This document shows positions 45,701 through 53,171 of a stretch of DNA of 64,000 nucleotides, piece by piece (the first letter of the stretch is position 1; every line of letters starts with the position of its first letter). A model generated the notes under the pieces. The model was not told the DNA's origin. It made no database searches and saw nothing but the letters and a program-made list of their open reading frames with translations. The translations under genes were made by a program, and so were the position numbers. This DNA comes from Paenibacillus guangzhouensis (GTDB lineage: Bacteria > Bacillota > Bacilli > Paenibacillales > Paenibacillaceae). The stretch spans positions 2,666,001 to 2,730,000 of the forward strand of contig NZ_CP045293.1 of NCBI RefSeq assembly GCF_009363075.1. The letters run 5' to 3'.

Positions 45701-46236
45701 CGTCGTATGCCGATACTTCCGGCCTTCACATTCAATGTATCCTGCGATGTCTCGAGCAATATCGTATCAACACCGGCTTCAATAAGTGCAACGGTCTGTT
45801 CATAATAAGAATCGACAAGTTCATCAAACGTGACTCCACCGGTTACGGACAATGTCTTCGTCGTCGGTCCTAACGCACCCGCAACATAACGCGGCCACTC
45901 CGGTGTTGAATATTTATTCGCTGCATCTACTGCGAGCTTGGCTGCTGCCAAGTTCAACTCTCTTGCTCGATCTTGCAAATCATATTCTGCAAGTACCACG
46001 CTCGTGGCACCAAATGTATTCGTCTCCAAAATATCCGCGCCAGCTTCAAGATATTCTTCATGAATCTTCTGGATCACATCCGGTCGCGTTAGAACAAGAA
46101 TCTCATTACAGCCATCAAGTTCTTCGCTCCCAAAATCATCCGCCGTTAAGTCTTCACGCTGAATCATCGTTCCCATTGCGCCGTCAAGGATAAGGATTTT
46201 ATGTTTCATTTGTTCTTGTATGCTCAGCTTATTCAT
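42799..46236 (-). CDS. metH: Cobalamin-dependent methionine synthase
   Basis: About 1145 residues. Order: homocysteine/zinc domain (1-310, IAGGCCGTTPDHI with zinc cysteines), pterin (methyl-THF) domain (about 340-600), cobalamin cap and B12 domain (about 640-870, with DVHDIGKN supplying the cobalt-binding His, then LSGLLVKSAQQM and GGAALT), and the AdoMet reactivation domain (about 900-1145, with RYQGIRVSFGYPACPD). All modules are present. ATG 46236 is preferred because AAGGGGAT lies seven bases upstream. No cobalamin or SAM riboswitch is visible in the 156 bp before mtnD. It remethylates homocysteine. Confidence 0.96.
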   Translation of the reverse strand: MNKLSIQEQMKHKILILDGAMGTMIQREDLTADDFGSEELDGCNEILVLTRPDVIQKIHEEYLEAGADILETNTFGATSVVLAEYDLQDRARELNLAAAKLAVDAANKYSTPEWPRYVAGALGPTTKTLSVTGGVTFDELVDSYYEQTVALIEAGVDTILLETSQDTLNVKAGSIGIRRAFETTGKTLPLMISGTIEPMGTTLAGQNIESLYISLEHLKPISVGLNCATGPEFMRDHIRSLSEIADTAISCYPNAGLPDENGHYHESPDSLAKKMAGFAEQGWLNIAGGCCGTTPDHIRALADTMSQFQPRSAFGTHPPAVSGIETVYIESENRPYMVGERTNVLGSRKFKRLIAEGKYEEASEIARAQVKSGAHVIDVCVQDPDREEAEDMKKFLELVVKKVKVPLVIDTTDAKVIDLALKYSQGKAIINSINLEDGEEKFEHVVPLIHKYGAAAVVGTIDERGQAITRVDKLEVAKRSRELLVNKYGMQPEDIIFDPLVFPVGTGDEQYIGSAKETIEGIRLIKEAMPECQTILGISNISFGLPEAGREVLNSVFLYECTKAGLDYAIVNTEKLERYASIPEHERRLSEELLYDTNDATLSAFVAAFRDMKVVKKEKASNLTLEERLGSYVVEGTKEGLIPDLDEALKKYTALEVINGPLMEGMSEVGRLFNNNELIVAEVLQSAEVMKASVAHLEQFMEKNESSVKGKIMLATVKGDVHDIGKNLVEIILSNNGYEIVNLGIKVPPEQIIEAYRKEKPDAIGLSGLLVKSAQQMVLTAQDLRNANIDVPIMVGGAALTRKFTKTRILPEYNGLVLYAKDAMDGLDLANKIMDPTHRQLMIAETAAIKESVGEEEEKKPLPKLTRAVRSNISQDAPVFIPPDLDRHILRDYPLGHIIPYVNMQMLLGHHLGLRGSVEQMLAEKNPKAVELKATVDEILQNAITDGTIRAQGMYRFFPAQSSGDSIIIYDPQDTTKVLHTFTFPRQQVEPFLCLADYLKSVDSGIMDYVGFLVVTAGNGVRELATKYKEVGDYLKSHAIQATALEVAEGLAERVHHMMRDIWGYPDPQEMTMKQRHGARYQGIRVSFGYPACPDLEDQGPLFELMKPEDIGIQLTEGFMMEPEASVSAMVFAHPQAQYFNVEKV

Positions 46237-46320
46237 GCCCAATCCCCTTCCTTCTGCAAAAACGTTAAGAATTAGTTTAACAGAATACCAATGTTTAGAA
46301 AAGTGTCAATGCATTAAAAG

Positions 46321-46349
46321 TCGACAGCCAGCTCAAAATCCACTATAAT
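46321..46349 (+). promoter_or_regulatory. Strong sigma-A promoter of mtnD
   Basis: TCGACA (46321-46326), 17-bp spacer, TATAAT (46344-46349), 43 bp before the TTG start. Both hexamers and the spacing are near consensus. Confidence 0.75.
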
Positions 46350-46392
46350 ACAATCAAAATCAAGTTAATTTATAGGAAAGAAGGGATTAATT

Positions 46393-46935
46393 TTGGCTGA
46401 AATTTACATTCGTAATACAAAAGAGCGTATTTCAGGTGAAGAAGACGTTCGTGCATTTCTAGCGAACCAAGAAGTATTATATGAGCATTGGGATCCAACG
46501 AAGCTGCCAGAAAACCTTCGTGAACGGTTCGTTCTCTCCGATGAGGAGAAAGCCGAAGTTCTCGCGACCTATGATGTAGAGATTCGTGACCTTGCTGCAC
46601 GTCGTGGCTATCAGATCTGGGATATCATTACGCTATCCGATGCAACTCCGAATCTTGAAGAACTACTCACAAAATTCGAAGACGTCCACACGCATACGGA
46701 AGATGAGATCCGCGCTATCACGGCGGGAAAGGGGATCTTCATCATCAAGGGAAAAGACGACGTAGGTTATTTCAACGTCGAGTTAGAAGCTGGTGATGTC
46801 ATCTCCGTTCCTGAGCACACGCCGCATTTCTTTACGCTCATGGATAACCGTCAAATCGTTGCTGTTCGCCTCTTTATTGAGAAAGATGGCTGGATTGCTA
46901 CTTCTTACGATGACCCTGCGTTCCAAAAGGCCTAA
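46393..46935 (+). CDS. mtnD: Acireductone dioxygenase
   Basis: A 180-residue cupin that oxidises acireductone in the methionine salvage pathway. The metal ligands H99, H101 and E105 (VHTHTEDEIR) and H145 (PEHTPHFF) are in family positions. ARD enzymes give the ketoacid of methionine with Fe, or an off-pathway product with Ni. The start is TTG 46393 with AAAGAAGGGATTAATT upstream. It is divergent from metH; both work on methionine supply, but no other mtn gene is next to it. Terminator follows the stop. Confidence 0.93.
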   Translation: MAEIYIRNTKERISGEEDVRAFLANQEVLYEHWDPTKLPENLRERFVLSDEEKAEVLATYDVEIRDLAARRGYQIWDIITLSDATPNLEELLTKFEDVHTHTEDEIRAITAGKGIFIIKGKDDVGYFNVELEAGDVISVPEHTPHFFTLMDNRQIVAVRLFIEKDGWIATSYDDPAFQKA

Positions 46936-46962
46936 TGAATTCATTTCTGCGCTAAATATTCA

Positions 46963-46997
46963 AAGCCCGCTTCGTCTTCTTCAGACGGAAGCGGGCT
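46963..46997. terminator. Terminator between mtnD and the FixH-like gene
   Basis: AGCCCGCTTCGTCT pairs with AGACGGAAGCGGGCT with one bulged base; a T-rich tract follows. Convergent genes share it. Confidence 0.8.
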
Positions 46998-47005
46998 CTT
47001 CTTGT

Positions 47006-47440
47006 TTATTTTGCAACTTCGAAAGTTTTCTTAGGCATGGAATGCATTTCACGGGCTGTAACATGCGCGATCATCGTATATTCCCCGGATTCTGCGAACT
47101 GCTTTTCAATTTGATATACGCCATTACTGGTAAGTTTCGCTTCAATTTTCTCATGTTCTTGTTCTTCTCCACGCCATAGCTCAAACATGACTTCCTTCGC
47201 ATCATCGACAGGTTTGTCCGTTTGCGTTACTTTCGCTTGAAGCACAACATCTTTATTGGCGGTAATCTGCGCTGGCAGAATAATTTCTACTTTGATCGGA
47301 TTCATGGCATCTTCGCTCATGTCCATATCCATGTTCATGCCGTCATGATTCATACCCTCATTCGATCCTGAACAACCTGCTAATAAAGCGATCAAGAGGA
47401 TACAAGCAATCGCAAGCATACTCATCTTTTTTCTTTGCAT
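47006..47440 (-). CDS. FixH/YtkA-like lipoprotein
   Basis: 144 residues. ATG 47440 is used because the ribosome site AAAGGA abuts the earlier ATG (47449). A signal peptide ends in the lipobox LLAGC (Cys near residue 23). A Met/Asp/His-rich stretch (MNHDGMNMDMDMSEDAMN) follows, a plausible copper-binding segment, and then an immunoglobulin-like FixH/YtkA domain (VEIILPAQITANKDVVLQAK, GEYTMIAHVTAREMHSMPKK). Upstream on the same strand is a Sco1-like gene, so both probably assist cytochrome oxidase copper delivery. Confidence 0.8.
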   Translation of the reverse strand: MQRKKMSMLAIACILLIALLAGCSGSNEGMNHDGMNMDMDMSEDAMNPIKVEIILPAQITANKDVVLQAKVTQTDKPVDDAKEVMFELWRGEEQEHEKIEAKLTSNGVYQIEKQFAESGEYTMIAHVTAREMHSMPKKTFEVAK

Positions 47441-47475
47441 GATTTGCATTCCTTTCTAATCTGCTTACTTGTTCG

Positions 47476-48039
47476 TTAGATTAAGTCTTTAACATCCTTA
47501 ATGATTTGATCGTATGGAACATCTTCTACGCCATCATACTTCTTCATGATATATCCTTCTTTACTTACCAAATAGAACGATGTGCCATGAATCATCTGAT
47601 CCGAACTAGGTTCCTTCTCTACAATCGTCTTAAAGGATGATTTTGCGAAAGCCTGAATATCTTCTAGCTTGTAATTGGTCAAGAAATGCCAGCTCGCAAA
47701 GTCAACGCCGAATTTGTCAGCGAACGCTTTCATAACCTCCGGCTTATCTCGGTCAGGATCAACACTAAAAGATACGAATGTAACGTCTAAGTTCTCAGCT
47801 TTCAATCTCTTCTGAAGATCCGTTAAGTTGAACGTCATCGGTTGGCAAACGGATGTGCAATTCGTAAATACGAAATCAGCGAGCCATACTTTACCTTTCA
47901 AATCAGCAAGACCGAACGCTTGACCCGCTTGATCCGTATAAGCGAAATCGCCAACTTTCATCGAGCTTGTCTGCTTCGCTCCACCACAGGCAGTTAATAA
48001 CAGCATAACCCCAAGCATCAAGAACATTAATTTTTTCAT
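47476..48039 (-). CDS. Sco1/SenC/PrrC-family lipoprotein
   Basis: 187 residues from ATG 48039 with GAGGTTAAA upstream. The signal peptide ends in LLLTACGG, a lipobox. The copper motif C-x3-C is in FTNCTSVCQPM, and the third ligand His in MIHGTSFYLV, so the Cu-binding set of Sco proteins is complete. VTFVSFSVDPDRD is the typical thioredoxin-like strand. B. subtilis YpmQ is the known relative, needed for cytochrome c oxidase assembly. It leads the two-gene unit with the FixH/YtkA-like lipoprotein. Confidence 0.9.
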   Translation of the reverse strand: MKKLMFLMLGVMLLLTACGGAKQTSSMKVGDFAYTDQAGQAFGLADLKGKVWLADFVFTNCTSVCQPMTFNLTDLQKRLKAENLDVTFVSFSVDPDRDKPEVMKAFADKFGVDFASWHFLTNYKLEDIQAFAKSSFKTIVEKEPSSDQMIHGTSFYLVSKEGYIMKKYDGVEDVPYDQIIKDVKDLI

Positions 48040-48184
48040 TTTAACCTCTCCTCTATGTATCGCGGAACAAATTTCCTTTTTCATTATAATTTGATTGTAC
48101 ATGAGAAGAATGACTCATTCGGGCTATCTTTGTCAATTCTTTGTGACGATTTTGTATCAAATGTCATAGCCGAGCACAAAAAAA

Positions 48185-48214
48185 AGCCCTTGTTCCGATT
48201 TCGGCAACAAGGGC
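48185..48214 (-). terminator. Terminator after HAD gene
   Basis: Stem AGCCCTTGTT(cc)/(gg-ca)AACAAGGGCT lies directly after the HAD stop and is followed on the minus strand by TTTTTTTTG. Confidence 0.85.
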
Positions 48215-48224
48215 TACTTCTTAC

Positions 48225-49022
48225 TTAAGCATGTTGATTAATAATATTGTGTAGTTCCGAGAGATGTGTGATTTCATAATCTGGAACAATTTCATCCGAA
48301 CGTTGGACACCATGTCGATTCACCCAAACAGCATGCATACCTACGCCTAGCGCACCCTTGATATCCGTCGTAAGCTTGTCACCCACCATAAGACCTTCAT
48401 GAGGTTCAATGTCAAGCGCAGCCATCGCATGTCTAAAGATAGAAGAAGCTGGTTTACCTTCGCCGAATGCCCCTGAAATCACAATATGATCAAAATAAGG
48501 AATAATGTTAGGAACTCCGTTCAACTTCTCCTGCTGCAGGTCAGGTGATCCATTCGTTAATAATAGAAGCTTCACATTCCCTCTCAACTCGTCGAGAATT
48601 TGGAACGTCTCCTCATAGACATAAGGACGAGCCCGGCGTTCAGTCGCGAATAATAAACCTAGACGCTCGCCGAGCGCTGCATCTTCGACACCTAACGCTT
48701 GTAGACCTTTTGTCCATGCTTCCGTACGATAACCTGGCGCTAATGCCTGTAATTGACGAAATTCTTGTTGTTCCCCATGTGTGAAATTCGCCCACAATCC
48801 TTCAAAAGGATTAATCCCGATCATCTGCGTGAAGGGGAACGTTGGGTACGTTTCATAGAGGGCTCTAGCCTCTCGTCTCACCGCTTCTTCCAACGCAGTA
48901 GGTTGAATGTGAGGATACGCTTGCGCAGCTGCAACACATGTCGCTTCAAACGATTCCTTCACACTGCGATCATCCCATAATAAAGTATCGTCCAGATCGA
49001 ATAATACGGCCTTAATCGTCAT
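48225..49022 (-). CDS. HAD-family hydrolase, YsaA-like
   Basis: 265 residues. Motif I FDLDDTLLWDD, motif II LLLLTNGSPD, motif III Lys in FGEGKPASSIF, motif IV MVGDKLTTDIKGAL. A helical C1 cap spans about 20-115. The pattern fits the YsaA/YfnB/YjjG group of phosphatases acting on small phosphorylated metabolites. Good spacing from the adjacent genes and a strong terminator. Substrate not determinable. Confidence 0.85.
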   Translation of the reverse strand: MTIKAVLFDLDDTLLWDDRSVKESFEATCVAAAQAYPHIQPTALEEAVRREARALYETYPTFPFTQMIGINPFEGLWANFTHGEQQEFRQLQALAPGYRTEAWTKGLQALGVEDAALGERLGLLFATERRARPYVYEETFQILDELRGNVKLLLLTNGSPDLQQEKLNGVPNIIPYFDHIVISGAFGEGKPASSIFRHAMAALDIEPHEGLMVGDKLTTDIKGALGVGMHAVWVNRHGVQRSDEIVPDYEITHLSELHNIINQHA

Positions 49023-49058
49023 CTCTCTTCTCCCCCATACCTTTACAGTGCTCTATCC

Positions 49059-49577
49059 TTAACGTTCTTCAAAAGGAACATGATTAACGCGTGCAAACTC
49101 TTTCAATCGCTCACCGATCACTGCGGTCTCATAACGGTTCATTAATCTGGAGAACACCCAGTTGGAGCCTTTAGCCTTTGGACTAATAACGACATAACCT
49201 TTTTGTACAGTAATCTCTTTGATTTGACTTGCATCCAGCCGTACGTCTCGATTGAAACGACGTGTCCCGATAGAAGATTTACCTACGCTAATATAGGGTC
49301 TACGAAGGAAGATCACAACTCCCAGGAATATGTATAAACCTACGGTCCCCCAAAATAAGGCTGGCGAGGTTTTTTGATCTACTGCAGAATATAGAATTGC
49401 ATACAATAAACCGAATGCAACTAATGTAATTGGCAGAATCAGATTTCGACCAACATACCGATCCACATCTGATTTCGCTTCTCTACTCGATCCTATCATT
49501 TGTTGCCCTTGCTTCTTACGAACCTTATTTACATTCTTCGTGTTCTTACGCACCATTCTTTCCCATGAGCGGGCCAT
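49059..49577 (-). CDS. Membrane protein with PH-like C-terminus, unknown
   Basis: 172 residues from ATG 49577, with AAGGAGGAAGG upstream. A strongly basic start (ARSWERMVRKNTKNVNKVRK) precedes two transmembrane helices (about 47-65 and 75-91). The C-terminus (YISVGKSSIGTRRFNRDVRL, then a strand-rich stretch with VQKGYVVISPKAKGSNWVFS) has the feel of a bacterial PH-type domain. It starts 49 bp after the stop of ynzC. No function assigned. Confidence 0.65.
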   Translation of the reverse strand: MARSWERMVRKNTKNVNKVRKKQGQQMIGSSREAKSDVDRYVGRNLILPITLVAFGLLYAILYSAVDQKTSPALFWGTVGLYIFLGVVIFLRRPYISVGKSSIGTRRFNRDVRLDASQIKEITVQKGYVVISPKAKGSNWVFSRLMNRYETAVIGERLKEFARVNHVPFEER

Positions 49578-49625
49578 CCAAATCCTTCCTCCTTGGAAGT
49601 TTTCCCGAAGGAAAACTTGCTTCAT

Positions 49626-49826
49626 CTAATGTTTAATTGTTGGATTATTATCATCCTCATCAACAATCTCAATATTATCGAGCTGTTGCTTCAAGGAACG
49701 TTTGAACCCATCAATATATTGTCGACGAAGCGCGTCCCGTTCAACCGTCTCTTCCGGTGTCAATCCTACCGATTTATGTTTACGAGCCAATTCATTAATT
49801 CGCTCAACAATTTTTTCGAAATCCAT
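49626..49826 (-). CDS. ynzC: DUF896 protein YnzC
   Basis: A 66-residue soluble protein of the DUF896 family: helical hairpin INELARKHKSVGLTPEETVE with RDALRRQYIDGFKRSLKQQL. In B. subtilis ynzC belongs to the SOS-induced yneA-yneB-ynzC operon. Here it follows yneA after about 108 bp and yneB (resolvase-like) is missing. Function in the SOS response is not known. Confidence 0.88.
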   Translation of the reverse strand: MDFEKIVERINELARKHKSVGLTPEETVERDALRRQYIDGFKRSLKQQLDNIEIVDEDDNNPTIKH

Positions 49827-49934
49827 CCCTATCCCCCCTATTCTGTCCTTATTACTTTGACATTTACAATAGAGGTTGTCAAGGGTAACCCGTCCGCTCC
49901 CAGCATGTGCCTATGCCTTACACTTGCATACAAT

Positions 49935-50297
49935 TTATCCTTTAAGAACTGGTAACTTAATCACTTCACCAGATTGAATAGAACTGTTACGTTTACCATT
50001 TAATTCTTTGATCTCTTCAATATAATTACGAACATCCATTCCGTCTGGCTTATGTTCCTTCGCGATCGCCCACAACGTATCCCCCGGAGAAACAACAATC
50101 TGAAGCGGTATGTTCGCATTCCGTTCCCCATCACGTGTATCCGCAGCAAAAGCATTCAATAACCCCATACTCGTCAAGCTGCATACAAGAACTAAAAATA
50201 ACACGACCTGAACGACCTTCTTCTTAAGGAAAGAGCCTCTATTCACGACTTTGGACTGGTTATTATAAACACTTTGATATGAGCTATACTTTAGCAT
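49935..50297 (-). CDS. yneA: SOS cell-division inhibitor YneA-like (LysM)
   Basis: About 120 residues. ATG 50297 is preferred because GGGGTG lies six bases upstream. A basic N-terminus and one membrane helix (about 30-50, KKKVVQVVLFLVLVCSLTSM) are followed by a single LysM domain (IVVSPGDTLWAIAKEHKPDG and SIQSGEVIKLPV) outside the cell. This is the layout of YneA, which blocks division during the SOS response. Its control region holds five LexA boxes shared with the divergent lexA; one lies just upstream of the ribosome site. Confidence 0.88.
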   Translation of the reverse strand: MLKYSSYQSVYNNQSKVVNRGSFLKKKVVQVVLFLVLVCSLTSMGLLNAFAADTRDGERNANIPLQIVVSPGDTLWAIAKEHKPDGMDVRNYIEEIKELNGKRNSSIQSGEVIKLPVLKG

Positions 50298-50308
50298 TTT
50301 CAGCACCC

Positions 50309-50322
50309 CAAACGTTTGTTCT
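50309..50322. promoter_or_regulatory. LexA box 1 (yneA-proximal)
   Basis: Minus strand AGAAC-AAAC-GTTTG, matching the Bacillus LexA consensus CGAAC-N4-GTTYG except for the first base. It lies directly upstream of the yneA ribosome site. Confidence 0.65.
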
Positions 50323-50346
50323 GTTTTCTATGTCCATAATTTAACA

Positions 50347-50360
50347 CGAACATTCGTTTG
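50347..50360. promoter_or_regulatory. LexA box 2, full consensus
   Basis: CGAACATTCGTTTG matches CGAAC-N4-GTTYG exactly. Confidence 0.85.
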
Positions 50361-50375
50361 TGTCAATAACTTTTT

Positions 50376-50389
50376 AGAACATTCGTTCC
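50376..50389. promoter_or_regulatory. LexA box 3
   Basis: AGAACATTCGTTCC matches the GAAC-N4-GTTC core; both outer bases differ from consensus. Confidence 0.65.
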
Positions 50390-50406
50390 CCTTGTTCGTA
50401 TATTTT

Positions 50407-50420
50407 AGAACTAATGTTTG
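50407..50420. promoter_or_regulatory. LexA box 4
   Basis: AGAACTAATGTTTG; core GAAC-N4-GTTTG kept, first base differs. Confidence 0.65.
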
Positions 50421-50422
50421 TA

Positions 50423-50436
50423 CGAACGGTAGTTCT
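50423..50436. promoter_or_regulatory. LexA box 5
   Basis: CGAACGGTAGTTCT; core CGAAC-N4-GTTC kept, last base differs. It lies just upstream of TATAAT at 50441-50446, the likely lexA -10. Confidence 0.65.
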
Positions 50437-50478
50437 ATGCTATAATTTTGTAAAAGTCTACTAATGGAGTTGAACCTC

Positions 50479-51105
50479 ATGTCTAAAATATCCAATAGAC
50501 AACAAGCTATTTTAGAATTTATAAGGAATGAAGTACGATCTAAAGGTTACCCTCCTTCTGTTCGTGAGATTGGAGAAGCTGTCGGTCTAGCTTCCAGCTC
50601 CACTGTGCACGGCCATTTGGATCGACTAGAGAAGAAAGGCTTAATTCGCCGCGACCCTACCAAGCCGCGGGCAATCGAGCTTCTGAGCCAAGAAGAATCC
50701 GAACATACGCATCTCTATACGCAGATGATTGCGAAGGTACCAATCGTGGGGAAAGTTACCGCAGGTGCACCGATTACAGCAACGGAGAACATCGAGGATT
50801 ACTTCCCGCTGCCGGAGCAATTCGTACATGACCAGAATGTATTTATGCTTTCTGTTATGGGTGAGAGTATGATCGAAGCAGGCATTCATAATGGAGACTT
50901 CGTTATTGTACGCCAACAACAGACAGCGAATAACGGCGATATCGTCGTCGCGATGACGGAAGACGATGAAGCAACGGTTAAGACTTTCTATAAGGAAAAG
51001 GATCACATTCGACTGCAACCTGAGAATGCAACGATGGAACCTATCCGATTGAATCATGTGACTATTCTAGGCAAAGTTATTGGTCTTTTCCGTAACATGC
51101 ACTAA
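50479..51105 (+). CDS. lexA: SOS repressor LexA
   Basis: 208 residues from ATG 50479 (GGAG nine bases upstream; the earlier ATG would add five residues). The N-terminal winged helix (1-70) includes [20 protein letters not shown]. The autocleavage site is the Ala-Gly in TAGAPI near residue 95. The catalytic Ser is in [11 protein letters not shown] and Lys in EATVKTFYK. LexA represses SOS genes and cleaves itself when RecA filaments form. The five boxes between lexA and yneA give autoregulation and yneA control. Confidence 0.96.
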   Translation: MSKISNRQQAILEFIRNEVRSKGYPPSVREIGEAVGLASSSTVHGHLDRLEKKGLIRRDPTKPRAIELLSQEESEHTHLYTQMIAKVPIVGKVTAGAPITATENIEDYFPLPEQFVHDQNVFMLSVMGESMIEAGIHNGDFVIVRQQQTANNGDIVVAMTEDDEATVKTFYKEKDHIRLQPENATMEPIRLNHVTILGKVIGLFRNMH

Positions 51106-51193
51106 TCCGCCCTACATATTAGCCGTGTTGTTTAAAGAGCGATGCGCTAATTCCTATAACATTCGTTGAACTAGGACATGTTTAACGACAACC

Positions 51194-51240
51194 AAAAAAC
51201 AAGCTGGTATCTGTATCACACAGATCTCAGCTTGTTTTTT
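51194..51240. terminator. Strong bidirectional terminator
   Basis: AAAAAACAAGCTG pairs with CAGCTTGTTTTTT, with an inner TCTG/CAGA extension. It lies between lexA and the convergent amidase gene. Confidence 0.9.
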
Positions 51241-51244
51241 CGAA

Positions 51245-52006
51245 TCATTGTGGAGCCTGCCCCGAAGCTTTTCGCAGTTCATTCGCTAATCGATTCGCTT
51301 CTTTCTTTCCTGCCTCGTCCCCTTTTTGCTGCGCTATTTCCCAAGCTGGTTTTAGATACAGATCGATTAATTTATTGGCATCTTCCTTCGCTAACATGAC
51401 ATTCGCCTCCGTTTCAACATACGCGATCCCAAAATACTGGCAGACACCTCTTGCAATTTCTTCAGCACATAGGTCTCGATATGCGTCCGACAGCAAAAGC
51501 TTGGCTTCTTCCATGTTATCCATAAAGCCGCACTCCACGAGGACTGCCGGCATTGTAGATTCCCTTAGCACATGGAGATTCGCCGGTTTGACGCCTCTGT
51601 CGCGGAGCTTCGTGCCTTGGACCAACCTTGCATGAATCGCTTCCGCAGCTTTCATGCTGGTCACACGTCCGGGATAGTAGAATGACTCAATCCCATTCAC
51701 ACTCCCCCATGTCTCTCCTGCTGCGTTCGCATGAACGGATACATAGAGGTCTACACCGGATTGATTCGCTGTGTCCGTCCGGGTCTTCAGGGGAACATCG
51801 CTATCTCCTGGCGCCACGAGCAATGTACGAAAACCACATCGTTGTAGGTGCTCGTCCAAAAGAGCAACAACCGCACGGTTGAATTCGTTCTCGTGCATAA
51901 ATGGCTCACCGGTTTCTTTTGACCGCGTCCCATCCTTGAACAAAGGCGTCCGCTTACCTGGCGGTTGCATTCCATGTCCATCATCTAAAGCAATAAATAG
52001 ACTCAA
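51245..52006 (-). CDS. N-acetylmuramoyl-L-alanine amidase (Amidase_3)
   Basis: 253 residues. The zinc-amidase motifs are LDDGHG at the start, Glu in HENEFNRAV, SVHANAAG (about 91-98), and VECGFM (about 157) with the catalytic Glu. It starts at the first zinc motif with no signal peptide, typical of phage endolysins released through a holin. The C-terminal 60 residues are helical and Lys/Glu-rich (KLIDLYLKPAWEIAQQKGDE) and could be a binding or oligomer region. It faces lexA across a strong terminator, while the phage holin gene lies 2.2 kb to the right. It may belong to the phage lysis set or be chromosomal. Confidence 0.85.
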   Translation of the reverse strand: MSLFIALDDGHGMQPPGKRTPLFKDGTRSKETGEPFMHENEFNRAVVALLDEHLQRCGFRTLLVAPGDSDVPLKTRTDTANQSGVDLYVSVHANAAGETWGSVNGIESFYYPGRVTSMKAAEAIHARLVQGTKLRDRGVKPANLHVLRESTMPAVLVECGFMDNMEEAKLLLSDAYRDLCAEEIARGVCQYFGIAYVETEANVMLAKEDANKLIDLYLKPAWEIAQQKGDEAGKKEANRLANELRKASGQAPQ

Positions 52007-52267
52007 TTGTCTTCACCTCTCTTCCTACTCTATTAATATGCATCAATAGAATTGAAGCGAATGATAGATACCATGGTCTAAGTAGCCTGACTGCTTTCTA
52101 TATCGACTGGGCTGAGGGTTTTGTAATGCACTTATAAGTTCTATCTGAGGACCGTTCACCACAGTTGCATTGGCTTATGTGACAAATTAATCAATTCCTC
52201 ACATTTTAATGTAAAATCATGCCACTTTTTCACTTATAATAAGGTCTAATGAATAGGGGGGGATACC
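52007..52267. other. Intergenic region before the CuAO-N gene
   Basis: A 261-bp AT-rich gap between the divergent amidase and copper-amine-oxidase-N genes. A TATAAT at 52235-52240 before GGGGGGG is the likely -10 for the rightward gene. I see no coding frame or repeat. Confidence 0.4.
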
Positions 52268-52744
52268 TTGAATAAGCAATTTATTAAAACAACCGCAACT
52301 CTTTTCATCGGCATGATGCTCGGTACTGTTACAATTGCAGCAGCTGCACCGGAAGTATTCCAAGCTTCCATTGCAAAGTTAAAAATCGTTGTGAATGGAA
52401 AAGAGCAAAAGCTTAAAAATTCACCTTTGCTCGTTAATGGCACTACATATTTACCAGTACGTGATGTAGCTGGTCTATTGGGAGCAAATGTTGATTTTAA
52501 TAAAGGCACGATCACTATTGCTCAAAAAAAGGTCCAGCCAACTGTGAATACAATAGAGTCAATAAATGGACGGGATCTTGTTGAGATCTTAGGGAAAAAA
52601 TACCCTGATTTTAAGATCTCCCTTTCTAATGAGGGGCTGCTTAAATTAGGCGATAACATCATTCATTTAACAGTGAATGATGACTCGACTCTCAATGTCA
52701 CTCCACTTAAGGATTCCGGCTTTATTTCTAAATCTGATCTTTAG
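52268..52744 (+). CDS. Secreted stalk-domain (copper amine oxidase N) protein
   Basis: 158 residues starting at TTG 52268 with GGGGGGG five bases upstream. A signal peptide ends near TIAAAAP (about residue 27). Residues about 36-90 are a copper-amine-oxidase N-terminal (stalk) domain: IVVNGKEQKLKNSPLLVNG and TYLPVRDVAGLLGANVDFNK. This module is common in exported Paenibacillus proteins and has no copper role by itself. The C-terminal 70 residues are unassigned. It is the only plus-strand gene of the region to remain intact next to degraded ones. Confidence 0.8.
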   Translation: MNKQFIKTTATLFIGMMLGTVTIAAAAPEVFQASIAKLKIVVNGKEQKLKNSPLLVNGTTYLPVRDVAGLLGANVDFNKGTITIAQKKVQPTVNTIESINGRDLVEILGKKYPDFKISLSNEGLLKLGDNIIHLTVNDDSTLNVTPLKDSGFISKSDL

Positions 52745-52800
52745 TAGATTCCGCTACCACGACTTTACGCGAAAAAATTGCGTACTAATGTGACTACACG

Positions 52801-52819
52801 CCCCAGTTAATTCACTGGG
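52801..52819 (+). terminator. Terminator after CuAO-N gene
   Basis: A short stem CCCCAG/CTGGGG is followed by TTATTGTTGTTT. It lies about 55 bp after the stop codon. Confidence 0.7.
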
Positions 52820-52866
52820 GTTATTGTTGTTTCTTGAAAGTTCCTCGTTGAATCTTTCCAGAACTA

Positions 52867-53016
52867 TCATTCGAAAGATAAGGGAACCAACATCGAAACT
52901 TGTTCCATACTCACTACTACCTTGCCATCAACTTTTACATCCACTGTTGATGGACAAATATGAGACTCATCTTCAAACCATCCTCGATAATTAATTATTT
53001 GTGGGTGCTCATGCCC
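52867..53016 (-). pseudogene. Short remnant frame, unidentified
   Basis: A 49-codon frame between stops, with no clear start, reads HEHPQIINYRGWFEDES and then VDVKVDGKVVVSMEQ to the end. The composition is protein-like and the preceding stretch is stopped. It is probably the tail of a broken gene. I do not recognise the family. Confidence 0.3.
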
Positions 53017-53050
53017 TCACAACCATCTCGCGAAAAATACCCACACAAAC

Positions 53051-53075
53051 AAAAACCCCCGACGCATACAGCGTC
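53051..53075 (-). terminator. Small hairpin with GGGGGTTTTT
   Basis: GACGC-ATACA-GCGTC (53061-53075), followed on the minus strand by GGGGGTTTTTG. It may end leftward phage transcription. Confidence 0.5.
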
Positions 53076-53171
53076 AAGCTTAGTATAGAGTAATGTATTG
53101 ATCGCGTTCCAATAGGTGGACTTGCGTGCGATAGTATATTATGCCGTGTTATTCCTTATATTATATGAAGA

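Noticed and set aside
46237-46392. SAM or cobalamin riboswitch before metH
   Set aside because: The gap is only about 156 bp and lacks the S-box and B12-box core motifs.
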